Below are positions 7,812-15,393 of a DNA stretch of 64,000 bases, piece by piece (the first letter of the stretch is position 1; each line of letters begins with the position of its first letter). The position numbers and the translations under genes are program-made. This stretch comes from Oscillospiraceae bacterium (GTDB taxonomy: Bacteria; Bacillota; Clostridia; Oscillospirales; Oscillospiraceae): positions 98,189 to 162,188 of the forward strand of contig JAFUNI010000021.1 of assembly GCA_017482385.1 (NCBI GenBank), given 5' to 3'. The notes under the pieces are model-generated. The model was given only the letters and a program-made list of their open reading frames with translations. It ran no database searches and was not told the origin of the DNA.

Positions 7812-9188
7812 ATGGAAACCATACTGTCTGCCATTGAAGAAAAGCGTGCGGTGCTGAACGCCACCGCAGACTTCCTGTGGGATCACCCGGAGACCGCTTT
7901 TACAGAGTTTGAATCTGCCAAGTATCTGTGCGAGGTTCTCCGCAAAGAGGGCTTTACCGTGGAAGAAAACATTGCCGGCATCCAAACCGCCTTTACCGGC
8001 ACATTCGGCAGCGGCAAGCCGGTCATCGGCATTTTGGGCGAGTATGATGCCCTCAGCGGCTTGAGCCAGGTGGAGGGCATCGCCGAGCAGAAATCTGCTG
8101 GCGGCGAAGCCGGCCACGGCTGCGGACATAACCTGCTGGGCACAGGCTCTTTGGGTGCTGCCATCGGCGTGAAGGCATGGCTGGAGAAGACCGGCAAGCC
8201 CGGCACAGTCATTTACTTCGGCTGCCCCGGCGAAGAGGGCGGCTCCGGCAAGGCCTTTATGGCCCGGGACGGTGTGTTTGACGGCCTGGATGCGGCATTC
8301 TGCTGGCATCCCGATGAAGTGACCAAGGTCCGCACCAATAAATCCCTGGCAAATTATCAGATCCTTTACAAATTCGACGGCATCGCCTCCCACGCAGGCG
8401 GCTCTCCCGAGCTGGGCCGCAGCGCACTGGATGCGGTGGAACTGATGAATGTGGGTGTCCAGTTCCTCCGGGAGCATATCCCCTCCTCCTGCCGTATTCA
8501 CTACGCCATCACCGACACCGGCGGATTCTCCCCCAATGTGGTTCAGCCTCACGCAGAGGTGCTCTACCTCATTCGCGGTGTGACAAACAAGATCGCCGCT
8601 GAGATTTATGAGCGGGTCAACGATATCGCCCAGGGCGCAGCGCTGATGACCGGCACCAGGGAGAGCCATAAATTTATCAAGGCCTGCTCCAATATCGTGC
8701 CCAACACCGCCATTCAGCAGATGCTTCAGGAGAAGATGGAGGCCATTCCCGCGCCCCAGCCCACAGAAGAACAAATTGCTTACGCCAGAGAGATCACTGC
8801 CACTTTGGGCATCTCTCCCAAGGCGGATATGGAGCATCCTCTGTGGTGGGAGATTGGCGCTTATAGCGCAGAGGGCCAGTCCTTCGGTTCTACCGATGTG
8901 GGCGACACCAGCTGGGTCTGTCCCACCGCCCAGATCTACACCACTTGCGTGGCCCGTGGCACGCCCGGCCACTCCTGGCAGTGGACGGCCCAGTGCAAGA
9001 CCGACTTTGCCCGGGATATGACCATCTATGCCGCAAAGGTCTTAGCCGCCGGCGCAGTGGAGCTGATGGAGAACCCGGAGCTTTTGGAAAAGGCCAAGGC
9101 CGAACACAAAACCCGTGTGGGCGAGGGCTATGTGCCCCCCATCCCCAAGGATGTAAAGCCTACCGCCATGGATGCATTACGGAAGTAA
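7812..9188 (+). CDS. M20-family amidohydrolase, AbgB-like
   Basis: The product is 458 residues, close to p-aminobenzoyl-glutamate utilization subunit B and related M20D amidohydrolases. Metal-site motifs are present: EAGHGCGHNLLGTGS, CPGEEGGSGKAFM, CWHPDE and the RGTPGHSWQWTAQ segment near the C-terminus. These enzymes cleave amide bonds of N-acyl amino acids or folate breakdown products in the cytosol. The ATG at 7812 follows AAGGAGATATAC. No AbgA or AbgT partner is nearby, so the substrate is open. It is followed by its own terminator. Confidence 0.85.
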   Translation: METILSAIEEKRAVLNATADFLWDHPETAFTEFESAKYLCEVLRKEGFTVEENIAGIQTAFTGTFGSGKPVIGILGEYDALSGLSQVEGIAEQKSAGGEAGHGCGHNLLGTGSLGAAIGVKAWLEKTGKPGTVIYFGCPGEEGGSGKAFMARDGVFDGLDAAFCWHPDEVTKVRTNKSLANYQILYKFDGIASHAGGSPELGRSALDAVELMNVGVQFLREHIPSSCRIHYAITDTGGFSPNVVQPHAEVLYLIRGVTNKIAAEIYERVNDIAQGAALMTGTRESHKFIKACSNIVPNTAIQQMLQEKMEAIPAPQPTEEQIAYAREITATLGISPKADMEHPLWWEIGAYSAEGQSFGSTDVGDTSWVCPTAQIYTTCVARGTPGHSWQWTAQCKTDFARDMTIYAAKVLAAGAVELMENPELLEKAKAEHKTRVGEGYVPPIPKDVKPTAMDALRK

Positions 9189-9301
9189 TTGAAAATGCAA
9201 AATTAAAAATTGAAAATTATGGAGTGATTGCGATTGCAGGCACTCCATATTTTTTTGTTAGCTGAAAATAATTTTCAACTTTCAATTTTCAATTCTTAAT
9301 T
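9189..9301. repeat. AT-rich long-stem repeat (AATTGAAAATTG arms)
   Basis: The left arm AAAATGCAAAATTAAAAATTG pairs imperfectly with the right-hand TTTTCAACTTTCAATTTTC block. The interior holds a GGAGTG/CACTCC terminator-like stem instead of the GTCGGC core seen in other copies. Confidence 0.5.
9219..9256 (+). terminator. terminator of the M20 amidohydrolase gene
   Basis: ATGGAGTG pairs with CACTCCAT, followed by seven T. It is embedded in the AT-rich repeat. Confidence 0.7.
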
Positions 9302-9357
9302 GGCATATCTGATCCCGGGGTTGCATAAAATTTACCAAAAACCTTTGGGGGTGCGTT

Positions 9358-9639
9358 ATGTCTGCGAAATTTACGGATCTGCACTGCAAAGAGGTCATCT
9401 GCATCTGCGACGGACGGCGGCTGGGGTATATTGAAGATGTGATCATCCGTCTGCCCGGGGGCGAGGTGAATGCCATCGTGGTGCCGGGGCGGTGCCGGTG
9501 GGGCGGCTTCAGTCCCCCCAAGGACGATTATGTGATCCCCTGGGGGAGCATTTGCCGCATTGGACCGGACATCGTACTGGTGGACATCAAGCCCGACGAT
9601 TGCCGGGTCATGCGCAATAAGGCAAGATTGCTGTTTTAA
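9358..9639 (+). CDS. YlmC/YmxH-family PRC-barrel sporulation protein
   Basis: The product is 93 residues, the usual size of the family. It is a single PRC-barrel fold with CDGRRLGYIEDVIIRLPGGEV, IVVPG and DYVIPWGSICRIGPDIVLVDI, the signature of YlmC/YmxH proteins found in spore formers. The exact role is unknown; PRC barrels usually bind RNA or a protein partner. The ATG at 9358 is the only good start. It is monocistronic, with a repeat on each side. Confidence 0.82.
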   Translation: MSAKFTDLHCKEVICICDGRRLGYIEDVIIRLPGGEVNAIVVPGRCRWGGFSPPKDDYVIPWGSICRIGPDIVLVDIKPDDCRVMRNKARLLF

Positions 9640-9645
9640 TATTTT

Positions 9646-9775
9646 GCCTCCGGCGGGTATCTTTCTTGTTCCGGCAAGAAAGATACGAAAGAACCGGCTT
9701 GGGGAGGGTTTGAGCGCCTTGCTCCCGCAAGGCAAGCCACCTCCCCAAGACCCCTCCAGGCGCGCACTTTCGTTT
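9646..9775. repeat. TTTCTTG-family structured repeat, copy 1
   Basis: It opens GCCTCCGGCGGG, then ATCTTTCTTG pairs with CAAGAAAGAT around a short loop. A second, larger stem of CTTGGGGAGG with CCTCCCCAAG encloses GCCTTG/CAAGGC. It closes CCCCTCCAGGCGC. Copies recur at 28669 and 39796. It fills much of the non-coding 9640-9935 stretch. Confidence 0.75.
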
Positions 9776-9935
9776 TTGCGGTATTACCTGTGTCGTTTTG
9801 CCCCGGTGCAATGCTCTAAACGGGTGCATTTTGCTATAAGAGCAACTATATATAGGGCTGTTTTTTGCTGAGGATAACTATATGCTGTTTCCCCAAAAAA
9901 GATTGGAAAAAATATGAAAAAAACGAAAAAAACAC

Positions 9936-9964
9936 TTGCAAATTGGGCATACTTCTTATATAAT
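9936..9964 (+). promoter_or_regulatory. strong sigma-A promoter of rpsB-tsf
   Basis: TTGCAA (9936-9941) and TATAAT (9959-9964) are separated by exactly 17 bp. Confidence 0.85.
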
Positions 9965-9969
9965 AATTC

Positions 9970-10080
9970 GGCACGGAAATTTTTCCGTAGTAATCTACAC
10001 CACACACCCGGGGACCTGTCGCTCCCGTGATCGTACGATCGGGCGGCAAGGAATGAACGGGGTGGAGGAAAAAACAAAAG
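9970..10080 (+). promoter_or_regulatory. structured rpsB leader
   Basis: The leader of about 120 nt holds an ACGGAAATTTTTCCGT hairpin and a CCCGTGATCG/CGATCGGG hairpin before the ribosome binding site. Ribosomal protein leaders often mediate feedback by the encoded protein. S2 autoregulation is an inference from position and structure only. Confidence 0.35.
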
Positions 10081-10091
10081 GAGAAAAAACT

Positions 10092-10838
10092 ATGTCTGTC
10101 GTATCCATGAAGCAACTGTTGGAGGCTGGCGTGCACTTCGGTCACCAGACCCGCCGCTGGAACCCCAAAATGGCCACCTACATCTACACCGAGCGTAACG
10201 GTATCTACATCATCGACCTGCAGAAGACCGTTAAGAAGCTGGAGGAGGCCTACAACTTTGTCCGTGAGACCTCTGCCAACGGCGGTAACATCCTGTTCGT
10301 TGGTACCAAGAAGCAGGCTCAGGACGCCATCAAGGAAGAAGCTGCCCGTTGCGGCGGTTACTATGTCAACGCCCGTTGGCTGGGTGGTATGATGACCAAC
10401 TTCCGCACCATGCGTACCCGTATCGACCGTCTGGCTCAGCTGAGAAAGATGGAAGAGGACGGCACTTTCGCAATGCTGCCCAAGAAGGAAGTTATCAAGC
10501 TGCAGGGCGAGATCGAAAAGCTGGAGAAGTACCTGGGCGGCGTGAAGGAAATGAAGAAGCTGCCTGCTGCTCTGTTCATCGTTGACCCCCGCAAGGAGCG
10601 CAACGCTATCGCTGAGGCTAAGAAGCTGAACATTCCCATCGTGGCTATCGTTGATACCAACTGCGATCCCGACGAGATCGACTACGTGATCCCCGGCAAC
10701 GATGACGCTATCCGCGCTATCCGTCTGATCGCCGCTGCTATGGCATCTGCTGCCATCGAGGGCCGTCAGGGTGAGGATGCTGCTATCGAAGAGGCTCCCG
10801 CTGAGGTTGAGGCTACCGAGGCTCCCGTAGAAGAGTAA
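10092..10838 (+). CDS. rpsB: 30S ribosomal protein S2
   Basis: The product is 248 residues, typical of S2. It begins [19 protein letters not shown] and has the classic [39 protein letters not shown] and [26 protein letters not shown] blocks. The C-terminus is an acidic, Ala/Glu-rich tail. S2 binds late to the 30S body and is needed for initiation. The ATG at 10092 follows AAAGGAG. It is first in the rpsB-tsf operon, 17 nt before tsf. Confidence 0.97.
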   Translation: MSVVSMKQLLEAGVHFGHQTRRWNPKMATYIYTERNGIYIIDLQKTVKKLEEAYNFVRETSANGGNILFVGTKKQAQDAIKEEAARCGGYYVNARWLGGMMTNFRTMRTRIDRLAQLRKMEEDGTFAMLPKKEVIKLQGEIEKLEKYLGGVKEMKKLPAALFIVDPRKERNAIAEAKKLNIPIVAIVDTNCDPDEIDYVIPGNDDAIRAIRLIAAAMASAAIEGRQGEDAAIEEAPAEVEATEAPVEE

Positions 10839-10855
10839 TTAGGAGGAAAAATAAA

Positions 10856-11782
10856 ATGGCATTTACTGCACTGGATGTTAAGAAGCTCCGTGAAATGACC
10901 AACGTCGGCATGATGGACTGCAAGGCTGCTCTGTCTGCTACCGACGGTGATATGGACAAGGCTGTTGACTGGCTCCGTGAGAAGGGCCTGGCAAAGGCTG
11001 CCAAGAAGGCTGACCGCATCGCCGCTGAGGGCGTTGCTTATGCTACCGTAGTAAACGGTGTGGGCGTTGTGATCGAGGTGAACTCCGAGACCGACTTCGC
11101 TGCTAAGACCGATGCATTTATGGATCTGGTCAAGAACCTGGCTGAGGTGGTTGCTACCGCTAACCCCGCTGATGTGGAGGCTCTGAAGGCTGCCAAATAC
11201 CCCAACTCCGAGCTGACAGTTACCGAGATCATGCAGGAGAAGGTCATGTCCATCGGCGAGAATATGCAGATCCGCCGTTTTGCCCGTTTTGCTGAGAACA
11301 CTTCTGTCGCTTACGTTCACGCCGGCGGCACCCACGGTGTTCTGGTAAACCTGGCTGTGGAAGGCTGCGATGCTACCGAGATCGGTAAGAACGTGGCTAT
11401 GCAGATCGCTGCTATGGGCGCTAAGTACTGGGATAAGACCCAGGTGCCTCAGGCTGAGATCGACAAGGAGCTGGCCGTTCAGGTCGCTCTGATGGACAAC
11501 GATCCCAAGATGGCTAACAAGCCCGCTGAGGTCAAGGAAAAGATCGCTGCCGGTAAGATGAACGCCTTCTACAAGGAGATCTGCCTGCTGCAGCAGGAGT
11601 TCGTCCGCTCCGACCTGTTCAAGGGCGATGTGGCTGGCTACATTGCTGACGCTGCCAAGAAGCTGGGCGGCAAGGTCACCTTCGTTGACGCTATTCACTA
11701 CATCAAGGGTGAGGGCATCGAGAAGAAGGAAGAGAACTTCGCTGATGAGGTTGCCGCACAGATCGCCGGCGCCAACAAGTAA
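10856..11782 (+). CDS. tsf: translation elongation factor Ts
   Basis: The product is 308 residues, normal for EF-Ts. The N-terminal UBA-like module TALDVKKLREMTNVGMMDCKAAL is followed by GLAKAAKKADRIAAEG, the NSETDFAAKT core, and two C-terminal coiled or dimerization segments. It catalyses GDP release from EF-Tu. It follows rpsB with an AGGAGG site at 10842 and ends in a strong terminator. Confidence 0.97.
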   Translation: MAFTALDVKKLREMTNVGMMDCKAALSATDGDMDKAVDWLREKGLAKAAKKADRIAAEGVAYATVVNGVGVVIEVNSETDFAAKTDAFMDLVKNLAEVVATANPADVEALKAAKYPNSELTVTEIMQEKVMSIGENMQIRRFARFAENTSVAYVHAGGTHGVLVNLAVEGCDATEIGKNVAMQIAAMGAKYWDKTQVPQAEIDKELAVQVALMDNDPKMANKPAEVKEKIAAGKMNAFYKEICLLQQEFVRSDLFKGDVAGYIADAAKKLGGKVTFVDAIHYIKGEGIEKKEENFADEVAAQIAGANK

Positions 11783-11793
11783 GATATTGCAAC

Positions 11794-11832
11794 GATCCCG
11801 GAAGTGCATTGCACTTCCGGGATTTTTGTTTT
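11794..11832 (+). terminator. terminator of rpsB-tsf
   Basis: A long stem of ATCCCGGAAGTGC with GCACTTCCGGGAT is followed by TTTTTGTTTT. Confidence 0.92.
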
Positions 11833-11851
11833 ATTAGGGAATGGTTTATTT

Positions 11852-11936
11852 GTAGGGGAGGGATACTATCCCTCCCGAATATGGCAATGAAGAATCACAA
11901 TCGGCGATTGCGGGAGGCATTCTATGCCTCCCCTAC
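11852..11936. repeat. GTAGGGG-family repeat, spaced form
   Basis: GTAGGGGAGGGATACTATCC begins the left hairpin. A linker of about 35 nt holding AATCGGCGATT follows, then a GAGGCATTCTATGCCTC hairpin ending CCCCTAC. It sits between the tsf terminator and the end of the convergent carboxypeptidase gene. Confidence 0.85.
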
Positions 11937-11950
11937 GCGAAAGGTTTGCT

Positions 11951-13081
11951 TTATGCCGCCATTGTTAAAAGCCGGAGGAGGCGGCTGAACATTTGGCCGA
12001 AGGTCAGCTTGGGAACGGCGGTTTCGGCTACCAACGGAATTTCTTTGAGCACCTGCTCCCCGGCCTTGATGTAAAGGGTACCCAGCCGCTGTCCCTGGCT
12101 CACCGGCGCGGAAACCTGCTCCAAAAGCTGGGTTTCCTGGGTGATCATCGCCTTTTGTCCCTTGTCAATGAGGACGGAATCCATTCCGGAGGGAACGGCG
12201 GACACGGAATCCGCATTGCCCAGCTTTACGGGAATTTCCGCCTTATCCTGCTGGGGGGTGATGAGGGCATAGGAGGCAAAGCCGTGGTCTAAGAGGGATT
12301 TGCAGGCGGCGAACCGGTCCTTGGAGGTCTCACAGCCCATGACCACTGCCACCAATTCCATCTCGTCCCGCATGGCGGACGAGGACAGGCAGTAGCCTGC
12401 CTGGGAGGTAAAACCTGTCTTTAAGCCTGTTGCCCCGGGGTAAAACCGCACCAACTTATTGGTATTGGACAGGCCGAACGCCCCGTCCCGCACCGTATCC
12501 ATCCAAATGGTGGTGAATTTCTTGATATCCGGGTGGTTTTTCAGCAGCTCCCGGGACATAATGGCGATATCGTGGGCGGAGGTTTTGTGGTTTTTGGCAT
12601 CCTCGCTGTCGTCAAGGCCGGTGCAGTTGACGAAATTGGTATCGTTCATCCCTAACTCCTTGGCCCGCTTGTTCATCATTTCCACAAAAGCCGTTTCGCT
12701 GCCGGCAATATGCTCGGCCATGGCGCAGGCGCAATCGTTGGCGGAGCTGACGGCAATGGATTTGACCATATCGGAAACGGACATACTCTCTCCCACTTTT
12801 AAGTAGATCTGACTGCCGCCCTTGGCGGCGGCGGCCTCGGAGGTAGTGACGGTATCGTTCCAGCCGATGCGCCCGGAGTCGATGGCCTCCATAATGAGGA
12901 GCATGGTCATCACCTTGGTCACGCTGGCCGGGGCTAAGGGCGTGTGGGCATCCTGCTCATATAAAAGCTGCCCGGTGGCCACATCCATCAGCACCGCGCT
13001 CTTGGCCGGTACATTCAGCTCTGCCGCGGATACCGGCACGATTAAGGCAAAAATACATAACAAACAGAAAAACCTTTTCAT
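11951..13081 (-). CDS. DacF-like D-alanyl-D-alanine carboxypeptidase
   Basis: The product is 376 residues. The signal peptide MKRFFCLLCIFALIVPVSA precedes an S11 peptidase domain with all three active-site motifs: SVTK (SxxK, nucleophile Ser), SAND (SxN) and KTGFT. A C-terminal beta domain of PBP5 type ends in hydrophobic residues, possibly an amphipathic membrane anchor. It trims the terminal D-Ala of peptidoglycan stem peptides outside the membrane. The ATG at 13081 gives a clean signal peptide; the ribosome binding site GGGGG is only moderate. In spore formers such proteins can be vegetative (DacA) or forespore-linked (DacF); context does not decide. Confidence 0.9.
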   Translation of the reverse strand: MKRFFCLLCIFALIVPVSAAELNVPAKSAVLMDVATGQLLYEQDAHTPLAPASVTKVMTMLLIMEAIDSGRIGWNDTVTTSEAAAAKGGSQIYLKVGESMSVSDMVKSIAVSSANDCACAMAEHIAGSETAFVEMMNKRAKELGMNDTNFVNCTGLDDSEDAKNHKTSAHDIAIMSRELLKNHPDIKKFTTIWMDTVRDGAFGLSNTNKLVRFYPGATGLKTGFTSQAGYCLSSSAMRDEMELVAVVMGCETSKDRFAACKSLLDHGFASYALITPQQDKAEIPVKLGNADSVSAVPSGMDSVLIDKGQKAMITQETQLLEQVSAPVSQGQRLGTLYIKAGEQVLKEIPLVAETAVPKLTFGQMFSRLLRLLTMAA

Positions 13082-13100
13082 ATAGCAGCCCCCAAAAAAG

Positions 13101-13213
13101 AATTGAAAATTGAGAATTGAGAATTGAGAATTAAGGTATTGCCTTCGGCAATGATTGAAATAAGTCGCGAAGCGACACCACAATTTTCAACTTTCAATTT
13201 TTAATTTTCCATT
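13101..13213. repeat. AT-rich long-stem repeat (AATTGAGA arms)
   Basis: The left arm of tandem AATTGAGA words and the right arm of TTTTCAACTTTCAA words are complementary. The core has GGTATTGCCTTCGGCAATG and AAGTCGCGAAGCGACA hairpins, shared with the copies at 18696 and 41957. Confidence 0.7.
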
Positions 13214-13284
13214 ATCCCGGTTATTGTGTATTAAAAACTATGTTGCAGAGGTCAAAGTTAGACCTAAGAAATGGAACTTTCCTA

Positions 13285-13313
13285 TTGTGTTACGGTGGTT
13301 TTTTTGATATAAT
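13285..13313 (+). promoter_or_regulatory. sigma-A promoter of the recJ-relA run
   Basis: TTGTGT (13285-13290) and TATAAT (13308-13313) are separated by 17 bp. The expected transcript start near 13320 is only a few nucleotides from the recJ start codon. Confidence 0.7.
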
Positions 13314-13323
13314 ATTAAGAAAA

Positions 13324-15393
13324 ATGATAAAATGGATGTGGAATTGCTTGAAATACGGAACATGGAAAACCGCCCAGCCGGGGATGGATGCAGTCAATGC
13401 CCTGGTGAAAGGCGGCTATGCCCCGTTGGCGGCTATGGTTTTGGCCTCCCGGGGTATGGAAAACAGGGAAAAAGCTGACAAGTACTTAGACTGCAACTGT
13501 AACCTCTGCGACCCCTTTTTGATGACCGATATGGCCATGGCAGTGGGCCGGGTGGCCCTGGCTATGGACAAAGGGGAGAAAATCGCCGTCTTTGGCGACT
13601 ACGATGTGGACGGCATCACTGCCACCTGTCTGCTGACGGATTTCTTACGGAAACAGGGCTGCGATTGCGTGCCCTACATTCCCGGCCGGCTGGAGGAGGG
13701 CTACGGCCTGAATCCCATCGCCATCGAATACTTAAGCGGCTTGGGCGTTAAGCTGATCATCACCGTGGACTGCGGCATTACCGCTGTAGAAGAAGCGGCT
13801 CTTTGCAAAGAAAAGGGCATCGACCTGGTCATCACCGACCACCACGAGTGCAAGGATTGCCTTCCCGAAGCGATTGCGGTGGTAGACCCCCACCGCCCTG
13901 ACTGCACCTACCCCCACAAGACCCTCTCCGGCGTAGGCGTGGCCTTTAAGCTGGCGGCGGCGCTGCGGGGCGACCAGGAAAAGGTGCTGGAGCAGTATGC
14001 GGATATGGTGTGTATGGGCACTGTGGCAGATGTGATGCCACTGCAGGGGGAGAACCGGGTGTTTGTGTCCCGGGGTATCACCATGCTCAAGAACACTTCC
14101 CGCCCGGGCCTTGCGGCCTTAATGGCGGAATGCGGCTGTACATCGGAGCAGGTATCTGCTTCTGTGGTGGGCTATATGCTTGCCCCCCGGATCAATGCCG
14201 CCGGCAGAATGGGCCAGATCGAATTGGCTATCGAACTGTTTTTGACCGATGACCCGGAGCGGGGACAGGCGTCTGCAACGGCTCTGTGCGAGCTGAATAA
14301 GCAGCGGCAGGCGGTGGAGTCGGAAATTTACCGGCAGGCTGTAGAAATGCTCCCGGAGGGGAAGTTCCCCGAGGCCATCGTCCTGGCTGACGAAAGCTGG
14401 CACCAAGGCGTGGTGGGCATCGTTGCCAGCCGCATTGCCGAGGAATACTGCTGCCCCGCTTTCCTCATCTGCCTGGATGGGGAGCACGGCAAGGCCAGCT
14501 CCCGGAGCTTTGGGGGCTTCAATCTGTTTGGTGCGCTGACAAACCTTTCCCATCTGCTGGAAAGCTACGGCGGCCACGAGCTGGCGGCGGGCTTTACCAT
14601 TCACCGCGACCAGATCCCTGCCTTCCGCAAGGAGATCTGCCGCCTGGCCGGGGAATTTTACCGGGGCGCAGGCCCGAAGACCGTGCTGGAAGCGGATTGC
14701 GTCATCCCGCCGGAGCTGCTGACCCTGCCCAATATCCAGTCGCTGGATGCGTTGGAGCCCTGCGGCACCGGCTGTCCCAAGCCTGTGCTGGTGATGGAGG
14801 GCTTGACCTTGGATAAGCTCAGCGCTGTGGGCAACGGACGGCATTTGCGTATGCGCCTGCAAAAGGGCGGCTTTGGCTTTAACGGCATTTTCTTCTCCGC
14901 CACCGCAGAGTCCGCCTCTGTGGAGTTGGGTGACCGGGTGGATGTGGCTTTCCAGCCGCAGATCAATGAGTTCCGGGGAGAAAAGTCCGTGCAGATGAAT
15001 GTGCAGGATATTCGCCCCTCCTGCAAAGCGGCGATCTGCTGCGACGGCGACGATTACCGGCTGCTGCAGGAAGATGCCCTTACCCCCGATGCCGCCGCCC
15101 GGCTGATCCCCAACCGGGCTACCCAGGCGCTGGTTTGGCGGTATTTGGCTGTGCGCAAGGAAGTGCGGGAAAATCCCATCTGCCTGTGCCGGAAGATCGT
15201 CCGCTGGTCCGACCAGCCTTTGAGCTTGGACCAAATGCTTACCTGTATTGATATTTTTGCCGATGTGGGTCTACTTGAGACTACCCGGCTGCATAATGAT
15301 ATTATGATTCGGCTGCTGCCTGCTACTGAGAAAGCGGACTTAAATGCCAGCCAAATAATGCAGAAACTGTTGTCTGCAAGTAAGGAGCAATAA
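13324..15393 (+). CDS. recJ: single-stranded-DNA-specific exonuclease RecJ
   Basis: The product is 689 residues, somewhat shorter than Bacillus RecJ. The DHH phosphoesterase core has FGDYDVDGITATCLL, VDCGITAV, ITDHHECKD, DPHRPDC and LSGVGVAFKLAAAL. A DHHA1 domain follows with SSRSFGGFNLFGAL and YGGHELAAGFTI, then an OB domain. It degrades single-stranded DNA 5' to 3' in recombination and mismatch repair. The start is uncertain. ATG 13324 is nearly leaderless relative to the promoter; ATG 13333 or TTG 13348 would leave a longer leader but have no strong ribosome site. It overlaps relA by one base. Confidence 0.93.
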   Translation: MIKWMWNCLKYGTWKTAQPGMDAVNALVKGGYAPLAAMVLASRGMENREKADKYLDCNCNLCDPFLMTDMAMAVGRVALAMDKGEKIAVFGDYDVDGITATCLLTDFLRKQGCDCVPYIPGRLEEGYGLNPIAIEYLSGLGVKLIITVDCGITAVEEAALCKEKGIDLVITDHHECKDCLPEAIAVVDPHRPDCTYPHKTLSGVGVAFKLAAALRGDQEKVLEQYADMVCMGTVADVMPLQGENRVFVSRGITMLKNTSRPGLAALMAECGCTSEQVSASVVGYMLAPRINAAGRMGQIELAIELFLTDDPERGQASATALCELNKQRQAVESEIYRQAVEMLPEGKFPEAIVLADESWHQGVVGIVASRIAEEYCCPAFLICLDGEHGKASSRSFGGFNLFGALTNLSHLLESYGGHELAAGFTIHRDQIPAFRKEICRLAGEFYRGAGPKTVLEADCVIPPELLTLPNIQSLDALEPCGTGCPKPVLVMEGLTLDKLSAVGNGRHLRMRLQKGGFGFNGIFFSATAESASVELGDRVDVAFQPQINEFRGEKSVQMNVQDIRPSCKAAICCDGDDYRLLQEDALTPDAAARLIPNRATQALVWRYLAVRKEVRENPICLCRKIVRWSDQPLSLDQMLTCIDIFADVGLLETTRLHNDIMIRLLPATEKADLNASQIMQKLLSASKEQ

